From: Phycisphaeraceae bacterium | GTDB taxonomy: Bacteria > Planctomycetota > Phycisphaerae > Phycisphaerales > Phycisphaeraceae | DNA length: 64,000 bases | Reading direction: 5' to 3' | Assembly: GCA_040222855.1 (NCBI GenBank) | Contig: JAVKCD010000003.1 | Span: forward strand, 558,001-622,000 | Part shown: positions 1 to 7,465 of the stretch, piece after piece | Layout: each line of letters opens with the position of its first letter | Numbering within the stretch: the stretch's first letter is position 1 | Notes under the pieces: model-generated | What the model was told of the DNA's origin: nothing | The model's database searches: none | Seen by the model: the letters and a program-made list of their open reading frames with translations, nothing else | Program-made: the position numbers and the translations under genes

Positions 1-1
1 G

Positions 2-61
2 CCCACGGCGGCGGTGCTGCTGGGGCTGAGCGCTCTGGTCGTTCGCCGTCGGGCGACCTGA
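2..61 (+). CDS. C-terminal end of a PEP-CTERM-type secreted protein (5' truncated by window edge)
   Basis: Only the last 19 codons are in the window. They read PTAAVLLGLSALVVRRRAT and then TGA at 59-61. A Pro-Thr start, a short hydrophobic helix and a terminal Arg cluster are the hallmark of the PEP-CTERM sorting tail (normally VPEP-T..., helix, RRR). The upstream Pro-Glu would lie just outside the window. Such tails target exported proteins for envelope sorting by exosortase-like enzymes. The same kind of tail ends the GH10-like protein at 46884-48947. The function of the rest of the protein cannot be seen. The stop codon directly abuts the stop of the convergent dipeptidase gene. Confidence 0.6.
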   Translation, partial: PTAAVLLGLSALVVRRRAT

Positions 62-1180
62 TCAGGACGCAGGCAGATGGCTAGCGAAAAACCGGTGCCA
101 GTTCCCCGCGAAGAGCCGGTTGATGGCCTCATCGCTCCAGCCTCGGGTTTCGAGCAGGGCGCCGAGTTTCGGCAACTCGGCGTAGCGATCAATCCCCGTT
201 GGCGTGTATTCGAGACCGAACCCGCCATCCATGTCAGTGCCTAACGCAACGTGGCGATCCGAGCCGGTGAGCTGGGCGATGTGGTCCAGGTGATCGGCGG
301 CATGCTCGATCGAGCAGTGCTCGCGCGGGGTCTCGGGTGCAAAATCAGATACGAGGTAGGGGCCGTGCAGCGGTAGGCCGATCACGCCCCCGCGCTGCGC
401 GATGGTCTTGATGACCTCATCGGGAAGATTCCGCTGGCACTCGGGGACCAGGGCGCGAGCCCCGCAGTGGCTGGCGTAGATGGCCCCGCCAAAACGATCG
501 ATCGCCTCATACAGCGACGTGTCCGACAGGTGCGTCAGGTCGAGGGGCATCCCCAGCGCCTCGATCTCGGGCAGCAGCCGACGGCCTTCCGCTGTCAGCG
601 GGCCATCGACATCGTTGGGGTGATGGTTGTAAGGCTCCGACGGGGTGCCGTGGGCGTGAGTCGAGCGACCGAAGTGCGCGAGCATCAGGGTGCGTACACC
701 CTGGGCGTGCCAGCGGTGCAGGTCATCGAGGTCGCGAACCGGGTCGGTGCCCTCGAAGGTCAGGAGGATGGGCAGCGGCTGGTCATCGGTGAGCGGGGTG
801 GGCGTGTCGAGGGCGGGCAGGTCTCGGGTGGTCGTGATGATGCGCAGGATGTTTCGATCTTCGAGGCAGCGGGTGTAGTCGAGCTGCGCCGCCGCCATGG
901 CGTGGGCACCGTCCTGATCGGGGAAGTCGAGCGACCCGACAGCCTGGCCGGAGCGCGACCGCCAGGGACGAGCCCGGGCAATCAGGGTGGTGACGACAAG
1001 GATCGCCCCCGCAGCCCGGAGATCGGGGAGGGAGACCGTGGCGGTGTCGAAGGGCCGGTTGGGGCCGCGCGGTAAATCCGCCTCGGCGGCCCGGATCGCT
1101 TCAAGGGGCTGCGTGATGGCCCGGCGGATGCCCAGGGCGTTGAGTGCGAGGTCGAGATGTCCGTCGATGAGGGGCCGCAA
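62..1180 (-). CDS. Membrane dipeptidase, peptidase family M19
   Basis: The 372-residue protein has the layout of the zinc-dependent M19 (renal dipeptidase-like) amidohydrolase family, which cleaves dipeptides and sometimes D-amino-acid or beta-lactam bonds. Visible family marks are DGHLDLA near the N-terminus (the His-x-Asp metal pair), EGTDP in the middle (bridging Glu), DLTHLSD and SHCGARAL (later metal His residues), and GTDMDGGFG near the C-terminus. Length is normal for the family. No clear signal peptide is visible, so it is probably cytoplasmic. It starts at ATG 1180. The GH16-like gene upstream is on the same strand but 128 bases away, so an operon is uncertain. Confidence 0.9.
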   Translation of the reverse strand: MRPLIDGHLDLALNALGIRRAITQPLEAIRAAEADLPRGPNRPFDTATVSLPDLRAAGAILVVTTLIARARPWRSRSGQAVGSLDFPDQDGAHAMAAAQLDYTRCLEDRNILRIITTTRDLPALDTPTPLTDDQPLPILLTFEGTDPVRDLDDLHRWHAQGVRTLMLAHFGRSTHAHGTPSEPYNHHPNDVDGPLTAEGRRLLPEIEALGMPLDLTHLSDTSLYEAIDRFGGAIYASHCGARALVPECQRNLPDEVIKTIAQRGGVIGLPLHGPYLVSDFAPETPREHCSIEHAADHLDHIAQLTGSDRHVALGTDMDGGFGLEYTPTGIDRYAELPKLGALLETRGWSDEAINRLFAGNWHRFFASHLPAS

Positions 1181-1308
1181 GTCGTTTCCTCAAAGTATGT
1201 TCCTGCTGACGAGCGATGACAGATCGGTCGTGACCACGATCCTCTCGGAGAGGAGCTTTCCGGGCAAGGCAGGGGGATGAGATGATGAGATGTCGAGTTG
1301 CTATCGGA

Positions 1309-2181
1309 TCAGTCGGCTTCATCAAACGGCGTGTACGAGAAGCCCGTCAGAATGACTTCGACGGGCTGTCCATCGGTCGGCGGGTCTCCCAAGCCCTGTC
1401 TGTCTGCGTTAAGCAACCAGAGATTGATACGCACCGAAGTGGTGGGACTAGGACGCGGGATGGTGATGGGGCCGGTTACTTCGCCCGCCGGGTTGCCTGT
1501 GGTGCGTGGCGGGTTGCTGGCGTCGTACGACCACGCAGCGATCAGCCGATCGGCGTCGGGCCCCTGGTCGCCGATATAGCTGGAGCAGGTGATGCGATCG
1601 GGTGTCCAGCGGATGACGTGCGTTGAGCCCTCGCCCTGGAGATCAATGGTCTCGGCCCGGTAGCGCTCCCGGTGCCGTTGGCCCTCGACCCCTCGCGTGG
1701 GATGGACCGAGTAGTGCAGATTCGGCGCATCAGCTTCTGCCCATCGGGTCAGTTCGATGTCGATCTCGGAGTTGGCGTCGGTGGCCCAGGTGTGATGGTC
1801 CCAAGTGAACAGGCCCAGGACGGCGTTTGGGTCGAGGTGTTCAGTGCCTGGCGCAAGTCGGAACTCATACGTACCGTAGCCAACGGGCCAATCTGAGATG
1901 ATCTCGCTGCTAAGCCAGCGGCCGTCACGCTCGTGCAGACGCAAGTGCAGAAAGCCATCGTCGTCCACCCAGACCTCGGTGGGCTCGTGGGAGAAGTGAT
2001 TGGGCCCAGGCCCCGCAGGCTCCGGGGTATGCTTGATCCCCCAGGTATAGCCCGCGAACTCCATGCGTTTAATGACCTGCTCCTGAGCTTGGGTCAACGT
2101 CGTCATGCAGAAGACCATGCATACGATTGACAGAGAAAAAAAGTGCTTATTCAAGAGACGCCGTGAGTTAAGTTCATCCAT
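1309..2181 (-). CDS. Secreted GH16-like glycoside hydrolase
   Basis: This 290-residue protein starts with a basic stretch and a hydrophobic segment (FFSLSIVCMVFCM) ending in TQAQ, consistent with a signal peptide. The body looks like a concanavalin-type jelly roll. The sequence SEIDIELTRW at about residue 139 fits the GH16 catalytic signature E-x-D-x-E, in which the first Glu is the nucleophile and the last the acid/base. GH16 enzymes cut beta-glucans, laminarin, agar, carrageenan or porphyran; the substrate cannot be read here. It has no dockerin or PEP-CTERM tail. It is divergent from trxB, with both promoters in the short gap from 2182 to 2274. Confidence 0.75.
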   Translation of the reverse strand: MDELNSRRLLNKHFFSLSIVCMVFCMTTLTQAQEQVIKRMEFAGYTWGIKHTPEPAGPGPNHFSHEPTEVWVDDDGFLHLRLHERDGRWLSSEIISDWPVGYGTYEFRLAPGTEHLDPNAVLGLFTWDHHTWATDANSEIDIELTRWAEADAPNLHYSVHPTRGVEGQRHRERYRAETIDLQGEGSTHVIRWTPDRITCSSYIGDQGPDADRLIAAWSYDASNPPRTTGNPAGEVTGPITIPRPSPTTSVRINLWLLNADRQGLGDPPTDGQPVEVILTGFSYTPFDEAD

Positions 2182-2274
2182 TGTTCAGAACAAAGGTAGC
2201 AAGTTTAATCCTCATCCGACATGAGCGGCCGTTCGACGCGGGAACAGTTTGGCGGAGTCGCTAGTATCCCCCAT

Positions 2275-3273
2275 ATGAATGATGCAGTTGAGCCTAACGG
2301 GACGGACGGGGTCGAGAAGGTCGTCATCATCGGCTCCGGCCCGGCGGGGTGGACGGCGGCGATCTACGCGGCCCGAGCGAACCTCAATCCGCTGGTTTAT
2401 GAGGGTTTCCCCAAGCAGACGCCGTCGATCGTGCTCCCCGGCGGGCAGTTGATGCTGACGACCGAGGTCGAGAACTACCCCGGATACCCCGATGGCCGCA
2501 CCGGCCCGGACATGATGGGCGATTTCAAGAAACAGGCCGAGCGATTCGGCACCCGGGTCATCATGGCGGACATCGACACGGTCGATTTCTCCCAGCGGCC
2601 CTTCGTGCTGACCTCGGGGGAGACCGTGATCAAGGCTCACAGCGTGATCATCGCGACCGGGGCGACGGCCAACTGGCTGGGACTCGACAGCGAGATGCGT
2701 CTGGCCCAGATGGGTGGCGGGGTCAGTGCCTGTGCGGTCTGCGACGGCGCGCTCCCGGCGTTCCGGGATCAGCCTCTCGGCGTCGTGGGCGGGGGCGATA
2801 CCGCGATGGAAGAAGCCAGCTATCTGACCAAGTTTGCCAGCAAGGTCTACATCATCCACCGCCGTGACGAGCTGCGGGCCTCCAAGACCATGCAGGATCG
2901 CGTACTGAGCAACCCAAAGGCCGAGGTGCTCTGGAACAAAGGCGTCGTCGAGGTGCTCGGCGAAGAGCGGATCACCGGCGTCCGGCTCAAGGACACCGTG
3001 ACGGGCGAGGAATCGACGCTGGACCTCGGCGGCCTGTTCATCGCCATCGGGCATACCCCCGCAACCAAGTTCCTGAGTGACTCGGGTCTCGAGTTCGACG
3101 ACGGCGGGTATCTCAAGGTCGAAGGGTCCGGGACCGACACGAATATCCCTGGCGTCTTCGGCGCGGGCGATGTCAGCGACTCGGTTTACCGGCAGGCCGT
3201 CACCGCAGCCGGCATGGGCTGCAAAGCGGCCATCGACGCCGAACGCTGGCTCGCGGATCAGGGGATCGAGTAA
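2275..3273 (+). CDS. trxB: Thioredoxin reductase
   Basis: NADPH-dependent flavoprotein that reduces thioredoxin in the cytoplasm. The chosen ATG gives 332 residues. It has the FAD-binding VVIIGSGPAG at the N-terminus, the redox-active CAVC at about residues 153-156, a second Rossmann motif GVVGGGDTA for NADPH, and the C-terminal FAD motif GVFGAGDV. Length is as expected for the low-molecular-weight class. An in-frame ATG at 2221 would add 18 residues of no evident homology, so the later start is preferred; neither has a strong ribosome binding site. Confidence 0.95.
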   Translation: MNDAVEPNGTDGVEKVVIIGSGPAGWTAAIYAARANLNPLVYEGFPKQTPSIVLPGGQLMLTTEVENYPGYPDGRTGPDMMGDFKKQAERFGTRVIMADIDTVDFSQRPFVLTSGETVIKAHSVIIATGATANWLGLDSEMRLAQMGGGVSACAVCDGALPAFRDQPLGVVGGGDTAMEEASYLTKFASKVYIIHRRDELRASKTMQDRVLSNPKAEVLWNKGVVEVLGEERITGVRLKDTVTGEESTLDLGGLFIAIGHTPATKFLSDSGLEFDDGGYLKVEGSGTDTNIPGVFGAGDVSDSVYRQAVTAAGMGCKAAIDAERWLADQGIE

Positions 3274-3360
3274 CCCCCCCGCGAGCCTCGCCGCCATGCA
3301 TACGCCGCGCATCGACGGTGGTGGCTCGATCGCTGAATGAGGGTAAATCCCCACTGCAAT

Positions 3361-3408
3361 CAACCGACTCTTTCATCGTTAGACAAGCATCTAGCGATGA
3401 AAGGGTTG
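3361..3408. promoter_or_regulatory. Long inverted repeat just upstream of the DUF4405-like gene
   Basis: The arms CTTTCATCG (3370-3378) and CGATGAAAG (3395-3403) are perfect complements. The inner arms TAGA and TCTA continue the stem after one T/G mismatch, around a six-base loop. Outer CAACC and GGTTG can extend it. The 3' arm contains the purine-rich stretch AAAGGG that would serve as ribosome binding site for the ATG at 3413. It could be an RNA hairpin that masks translation initiation or a dyad operator. No T-run follows, so it is not an obvious terminator. Confidence 0.6.
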
Positions 3409-3412
3409 AGCC

Positions 3413-3913
3413 ATGACACGGAACTCACTCAATGGGCTGATTGACTTGGCCTTGGCGGGTCTGATGCTGGGGCTGCTGCTGACGGGTTTGGGGATGGCGT
3501 ATGTGTTGCCCGCAGGGACGGGGCACTCGGCAACGCTCTGGGGGTTGAGTCGACACGGCTGGGGAGAGGTACATCTGTGGATGAGCTACACGGTCGTAGT
3601 GCTGGTGGGTCTGCACCTGGCGGTGCACTGGGGCTGGGTGCTGATTACAGCGCGGCGCGGCGTTTGGCCTGCGGCGAAGGGCTGCCCGTCGCTGGGGACC
3701 AAGGTTGTGACAGGCCTGGGCGCGGCGGCGCTGGTGATCGTGTTCGTGCTCAGTCTGGGTTGGTGGGCGACGGAATCGGTCATCCACAATGAGCGCGGCG
3801 AGGGCTGGCGGCATGAGGTGGGCGTGGTCCAGACCGATGCTCAGGATCTCCACGCAGATAACGAGCAACGGCCTAGGCGGAGAGCCTGGGGCGAGGGTCA
3901 GCGGAGTCGGTAG
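3413..3913 (+). CDS. DUF4405-like cytochrome b-type membrane protein
   Basis: This 166-residue protein has three or four hydrophobic segments: about residues 10-32, 50-75 and 95-120. Histidines in and around them (GWGEVHLWMSY and GLHLAVHWGW) match the pattern of the DUF4405 or cytochrome b561-like four-helix domain, where such His residues bind haem. The role is probably electron transfer across the inner membrane; partner and substrate are unknown. The hydrophilic tail is Arg-rich. Its last 16 bases overlap the end of ruvA on the other strand. A long inverted repeat covers its probable ribosome binding site. Confidence 0.65.
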   Translation: MTRNSLNGLIDLALAGLMLGLLLTGLGMAYVLPAGTGHSATLWGLSRHGWGEVHLWMSYTVVVLVGLHLAVHWGWVLITARRGVWPAAKGCPSLGTKVVTGLGAAALVIVFVLSLGWWATESVIHNERGEGWRHEVGVVQTDAQDLHADNEQRPRRRAWGEGQRSR

Positions 3914-4533
3914 ACCGCGGCCAGGATCGCGTCGGGGCTATCGGCGTCGGGCTCGGCCTTGAGGGCTCGATCGATCAGCACTTCGGCGGTCGCCCGCTGC
4001 TCGCCGAGGCGGATCAGGATCCCCGCGGCTTCCTCGGCAGGCCCGGAGAGGCCCGACGGTGAGGCCAATGGTTTTGTGGGGACAGCGGGTCGGTCGGGGT
4101 CGGGGAGGGTGAAGCGATCGACCTTGCCGGAGAGGGTGGCAATGATCGTCTCGGCGGTGCGCTTACCGATCTCGGGGAGCCGCTGGAGAGTCGGGAGATC
4201 GCGGTGGGTGATGGCGTTGGCGATGGCCGATGCGGGTAGTGCCATCGCACGGAGTGCTTTGCGGTGACCAATGCCCTTGCAGGTGATAAACAGCTCGAAG
4301 AAGGCGCGGTCGTCGGCGGTCGCGAAGCCCAGGAGGCGGGGCATGAAGCTCGTGCCCTGGTTCTGGCTGTCGATGATCATCAGGGTGTGCAGGGTGATGT
4401 CGCCGCCGAGGCGGTCTTCGAGGCGTTCGGCGTCGGCGGCGGGGACCAGGACGTCGAGGCTCATCGGGCCTGAGCGCAGGGTCACCCGGTCGGGGGCGAC
4501 ACGCTCGAGATGACCTGTGATGCGGCTGATCAT
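3898..4533 (-). CDS. ruvA: Holliday junction branch migration protein RuvA
   Basis: RuvA tetramers bind four-way DNA junctions and load the RuvB helicase during recombinational repair. The 211-residue product starts MISRITGHLERV, typical of RuvA domain I (OB fold). It continues with the helix-hairpin-helix region (CKGIGHRKALRAM, then LPEIGKRTAETII) and ends with a small C-terminal domain (VLIDRALKAEPDA) that contacts RuvB. An upstream in-frame start at 4572 would add 13 unrelated residues. ruvB and ruvC are not nearby. Confidence 0.93.
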   Translation of the reverse strand: MISRITGHLERVAPDRVTLRSGPMSLDVLVPAADAERLEDRLGGDITLHTLMIIDSQNQGTSFMPRLLGFATADDRAFFELFITCKGIGHRKALRAMALPASAIANAITHRDLPTLQRLPEIGKRTAETIIATLSGKVDRFTLPDPDRPAVPTKPLASPSGLSGPAEEAAGILIRLGEQRATAEVLIDRALKAEPDADSPDAILAAVYRLR

Positions 4534-4609
4534 GCCCGTGAGTTTACCCACGAGGGGTGCTGAGGGTTGCAAGGTGTCAGCCGTAGCGGGATGGCGTTAC
4601 CTTGGTGGC

Positions 4610-5455
4610 ATGAACAAGCAGAGCCTGATGTTGTTGCTGGCGGCGGTCGTGGGTCTTGGCGTGATCGCGGATTCCGGGATGGGTCAATCAGACGAACCGC
4701 TGGATTTTTCGAGGTACGAGGGCGTCACCCGACCGATGCAGCAGGTCAGGCTGTCGGCCCCGACAGACGGAATAGTTGACGCGGTGCTCATCAAAGAAGG
4801 GGCGATTGTCACCGTCGGGCAGCCGCTGATTCAGATGGATGATGAGGTTCAGCGGCTGGCGGCCGAATCGGCCAAGCTCCAGGCAGAGAGTACGGCTCAG
4901 ATCGAGCGAGCCGAGTACGCGGTCAAGGAGACAGAGATCCTGGTCGATCGGATCCAGCAGAGCTTCGAGCGCGACGCGGCGAGCGAGTGGGAGGTCCGGC
5001 GGACATCGCTCAATCGTGACCAGGCCAAGGCCGACCACAAGCTGGCCATGGACAACCAGAAGCTGGCGATCAAGCGGTACGAGCTGGAACTGGCACGGCT
5101 TGAACGCTATCGGATTGACGCACCGTTCGACGGCGTGGTGCTCCGTCGGCTGGTGGAGCCGGGCGCGACCGTCCAGCGTGAGGACGAGCTGCTGATCGTC
5201 GCGAGCCGAAGCCCGATCCGGGCGGACATCCACCTGCCAGCCCGCGTCTACGGGGCTTTGAAGGTCGGTGGGCAGTATCGGCTGATCGGATCGACGCCCG
5301 CCCCCGAAGAGCTGGTCGGCGAGCTGACGGTGGTGGACGCGATGATCGATCCGGCCAGCCAGACATTCCGGTGCATGTTCGAGATCGACAACCCGGACGG
5401 CGCCATCCCGGCGGGGTTTGTGGTACGGCTGGGGTCTCTCGACCCGATCGAGTGA
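4610..5455 (+). CDS. HlyD/RND-type periplasmic adaptor (membrane fusion protein)
   Basis: The 281-residue product has an N-terminal signal-like helix (LMLLLAAVVGLGVI) followed by a barrel-sandwich half motif (LSAPTDGIVDAVLIKEGAIV), a coiled-coil hairpin from about residue 80 to 160, the second half motif (APFDGVVLRRLVEPGATV) and a beta-barrel domain. This is the order of HlyD/RND membrane-fusion proteins, which bridge an inner-membrane pump and the outer envelope. No pump gene adjoins it. It ends three bases from the end of the secA-like gene on the opposite strand, beside two other proteins with lipoyl/HlyD domains, so it may belong to the same export machinery. Start ATG 4610 leaves the signal segment at the N-terminus. 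Confidence 0.85.
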   Translation: MNKQSLMLLLAAVVGLGVIADSGMGQSDEPLDFSRYEGVTRPMQQVRLSAPTDGIVDAVLIKEGAIVTVGQPLIQMDDEVQRLAAESAKLQAESTAQIERAEYAVKETEILVDRIQQSFERDAASEWEVRRTSLNRDQAKADHKLAMDNQKLAIKRYELELARLERYRIDAPFDGVVLRRLVEPGATVQREDELLIVASRSPIRADIHLPARVYGALKVGGQYRLIGSTPAPEELVGELTVVDAMIDPASQTFRCMFEIDNPDGAIPAGFVVRLGSLDPIE

Positions 5456-5458
5456 GTT

Positions 5459-7465
5459 CTATTCGGGGGCAAAGCCGAGGTGGCGTTCGAGCCAGTGGTC
5501 GTGTTCGAGCACGGCTTTCCGCTGGGCACGGGCAAGACGCTGCGCCCGCGACTGCGCTTGGTTAAACAGAAATCGTGTCGCCGATGGCTTGTTGGCGTAG
5601 CGGGTCAGCAACGCACGATCGACTCGGCGGGAATGGCGTTTGATCAGCTCGTCATCCAGGGAAATGAAGCAGACGGCGGAGCCGGGATCGCCCTGCCGGC
5701 CGGCACGACCAAAGAGCTGGCGATCGATCCGCCGGGTTTCGTGCCGTTCGGTGGCAATGACCGCGAGCCCGCCCGACTGGGCTACGTTCTGCGCGAGCTT
5801 GATGTCGGTCCCGCGACCGGCCATGTTCGTCGCTACGGTGATGCGGCGAGGCTCGCCGGCGCGGGCGACGATCTCGGCCTCTTCTTCGTGGCGGACCGCA
5901 TTAAGCACCTCGTGCACCAGACCCTGGGCCGTGAGCAGCGTGCTCAGGTGTTCGGAGGCATCGACCGAACGCGTGCCGATCAGCACGGGACGGCCAGCGG
6001 CATGGAGTCGGCGGGTCTCCTCGACCACAGCATGCCACCTCTCATCGCTCGATGCGAAGACGCGATCGGGCTGCTCATCGCGGATGCAGGGCTTGTTGGT
6101 CGGGAAGCGCACGCTCACGAGGCGGTAGACCTCCCAGAACTCGTTGCGCTCCTCCCACGCCGTGCCGGTCATCCCCGAGAGGTGCTCGTACATCCTGAAA
6201 AATCGCTGGAAGCTGATGCGAGCGAGCGTTTCCTTGGCTGGTGTAACATCGATGCCTTCCTTGGCTTCGACGGCCTGATGCAGACCATGCCGCCAGCTGC
6301 GATCGGGCATCAGGCGACCGGTGGACTCGTCAACGATGACGATCTTGCCCTCGCGGACGACGTAGTGCTGCCCGCTGAGGAAGAGTTCCTTAGCGGACAG
6401 TGCCTGATGGACGAGTTCGTCGCGCCCGCGAGGCGTCGACCAGACGCCTGAGAGATCGAGGGCCTCAGCGAGTTCGGCGGCATGCTCACGGCCCGCGCGG
6501 GTGAGGTTAATCTCGCGGAAGCGTGCATCGACGCGGTAGTGTTGATCCCGCTGGAGATTCTCGGCGAGCTTGACAGCCTGCGCGAAGGCTTCGGCCTGTT
6601 CCTCGTTCTGGGCTTCAGCGGAGATAATCAGGGGCGTGACGGCCTCATCGATGAGAACCGAGTCGGCCTCATCGACGATCGCACGGGAGAGCCCGCGCTG
6701 GACGAGGCCTCTGCCGTGGGCACCACGGCCAGAAGTAATCGTGTCCACGAGGGTCGAAGCCAGCCCACGCTGACTGCCCTGCTTGAGTCGATCGCGGAGG
6801 TAGTCAGCGGCGACCTCCTTGTTCGTGAGGTAGGTGATGTCGGCGAGATAAGCCTCCCGGCGGGCGTCGTCGCGCATCTCACCATCGATGGACGCGACAC
6901 GCAGCTGCGCCTTGCGGTAAAGCGGGGCCAGCGTCTGGGCGTCACGCTCGGCGAGGTAATCGTTGACGGTGATGACGTGGCAACCGCGGCCGATCCAGCC
7001 AGCGAGGATCGCCGGGAGCGTGGCGATCAGCGTCTTGCCCTCGCCGGTAGCGACCTCCGCGAGTCGAGCATCCATCATCGCCAGCCCGGCGGCGACCTGA
7101 ACGACGAAGGGGCGGAGCCCGAGCGTACGGTCGGCCAGCTCGACAACCAACGCCAGTGCAGCATCGGTGTGAACCTGCTCAGCTCGACCGCGACGAAAGA
7201 GCGTGCGCAACTCATCGACCTGCTGATCGAGCGCGGGGGATGCGGCGGTACGGAGGGCCTCGGCGGTCGCGTGGACCTGCTCCGCTCGACGAAGGTAAGC
7301 AGCGGTGCGCGGGATCAGGGAGACCACGCGCGCACTGGCGGTGTTCCAGAAAGCATCGAGACCACGCGGGAGCTTGGGAGGCTTGGCCGGTCGGCTGAGA
7401 TTCCGCCAGAGCTGACTGGGCGGAGGCGCTTCGTGGTCAAGTTGGGCGGGTTGCGTGGCGATCAC
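5459..7465 (-). CDS. Short SecA-like ATPase (SecA2-type paralogue)
   Basis: This 668-residue protein has the SecA DEAD-motor: Walker A TGEGKT at about residues 140-145, VDEADSVLID (Walker B), IVDESTGRLMPDRSW, GMTGTAWEE, the second motor domain with NMAGRGTDIKL, and QLFGRAGRQGD. After these motifs only about 70 residues remain, so most of the helical scaffold, two-helix finger, wing domain and zinc-binding tail of canonical SecA are absent. The full-length SecA of this genome is at 21504-25550. The start chosen is GTG 7465, whose bases overlap the TGA of the upstream protease gene (GTGA), a sign of translational coupling. A GTG at 7510 is also in frame. Likely role is energising export with its operon partners; this is inference. 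Confidence 0.88.
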   Translation of the reverse strand: MIATQPAQLDHEAPPPSQLWRNLSRPAKPPKLPRGLDAFWNTASARVVSLIPRTAAYLRRAEQVHATAEALRTAASPALDQQVDELRTLFRRGRAEQVHTDAALALVVELADRTLGLRPFVVQVAAGLAMMDARLAEVATGEGKTLIATLPAILAGWIGRGCHVITVNDYLAERDAQTLAPLYRKAQLRVASIDGEMRDDARREAYLADITYLTNKEVAADYLRDRLKQGSQRGLASTLVDTITSGRGAHGRGLVQRGLSRAIVDEADSVLIDEAVTPLIISAEAQNEEQAEAFAQAVKLAENLQRDQHYRVDARFREINLTRAGREHAAELAEALDLSGVWSTPRGRDELVHQALSAKELFLSGQHYVVREGKIVIVDESTGRLMPDRSWRHGLHQAVEAKEGIDVTPAKETLARISFQRFFRMYEHLSGMTGTAWEERNEFWEVYRLVSVRFPTNKPCIRDEQPDRVFASSDERWHAVVEETRRLHAAGRPVLIGTRSVDASEHLSTLLTAQGLVHEVLNAVRHEEEAEIVARAGEPRRITVATNMAGRGTDIKLAQNVAQSGGLAVIATERHETRRIDRQLFGRAGRQGDPGSAVCFISLDDELIKRHSRRVDRALLTRYANKPSATRFLFNQAQSRAQRLARAQRKAVLEHDHWLERHLGFAPE

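Noticed and set aside
1239-1256. Small palindrome TCCTCTCGGAGAGGA before the dipeptidase
   Set aside because: No T-run follows and stem strength is modest; I would not call it a terminator.
2212-3363. 383-codon frame opposite trxB
   Set aside because: Shadow of the thioredoxin reductase; low-complexity Arg/Gly/Asp protein without family signals.
5480-6451. 323-codon frame opposite the secA-like gene
   Set aside because: Reverse-strand shadow with no recognisable protein features.
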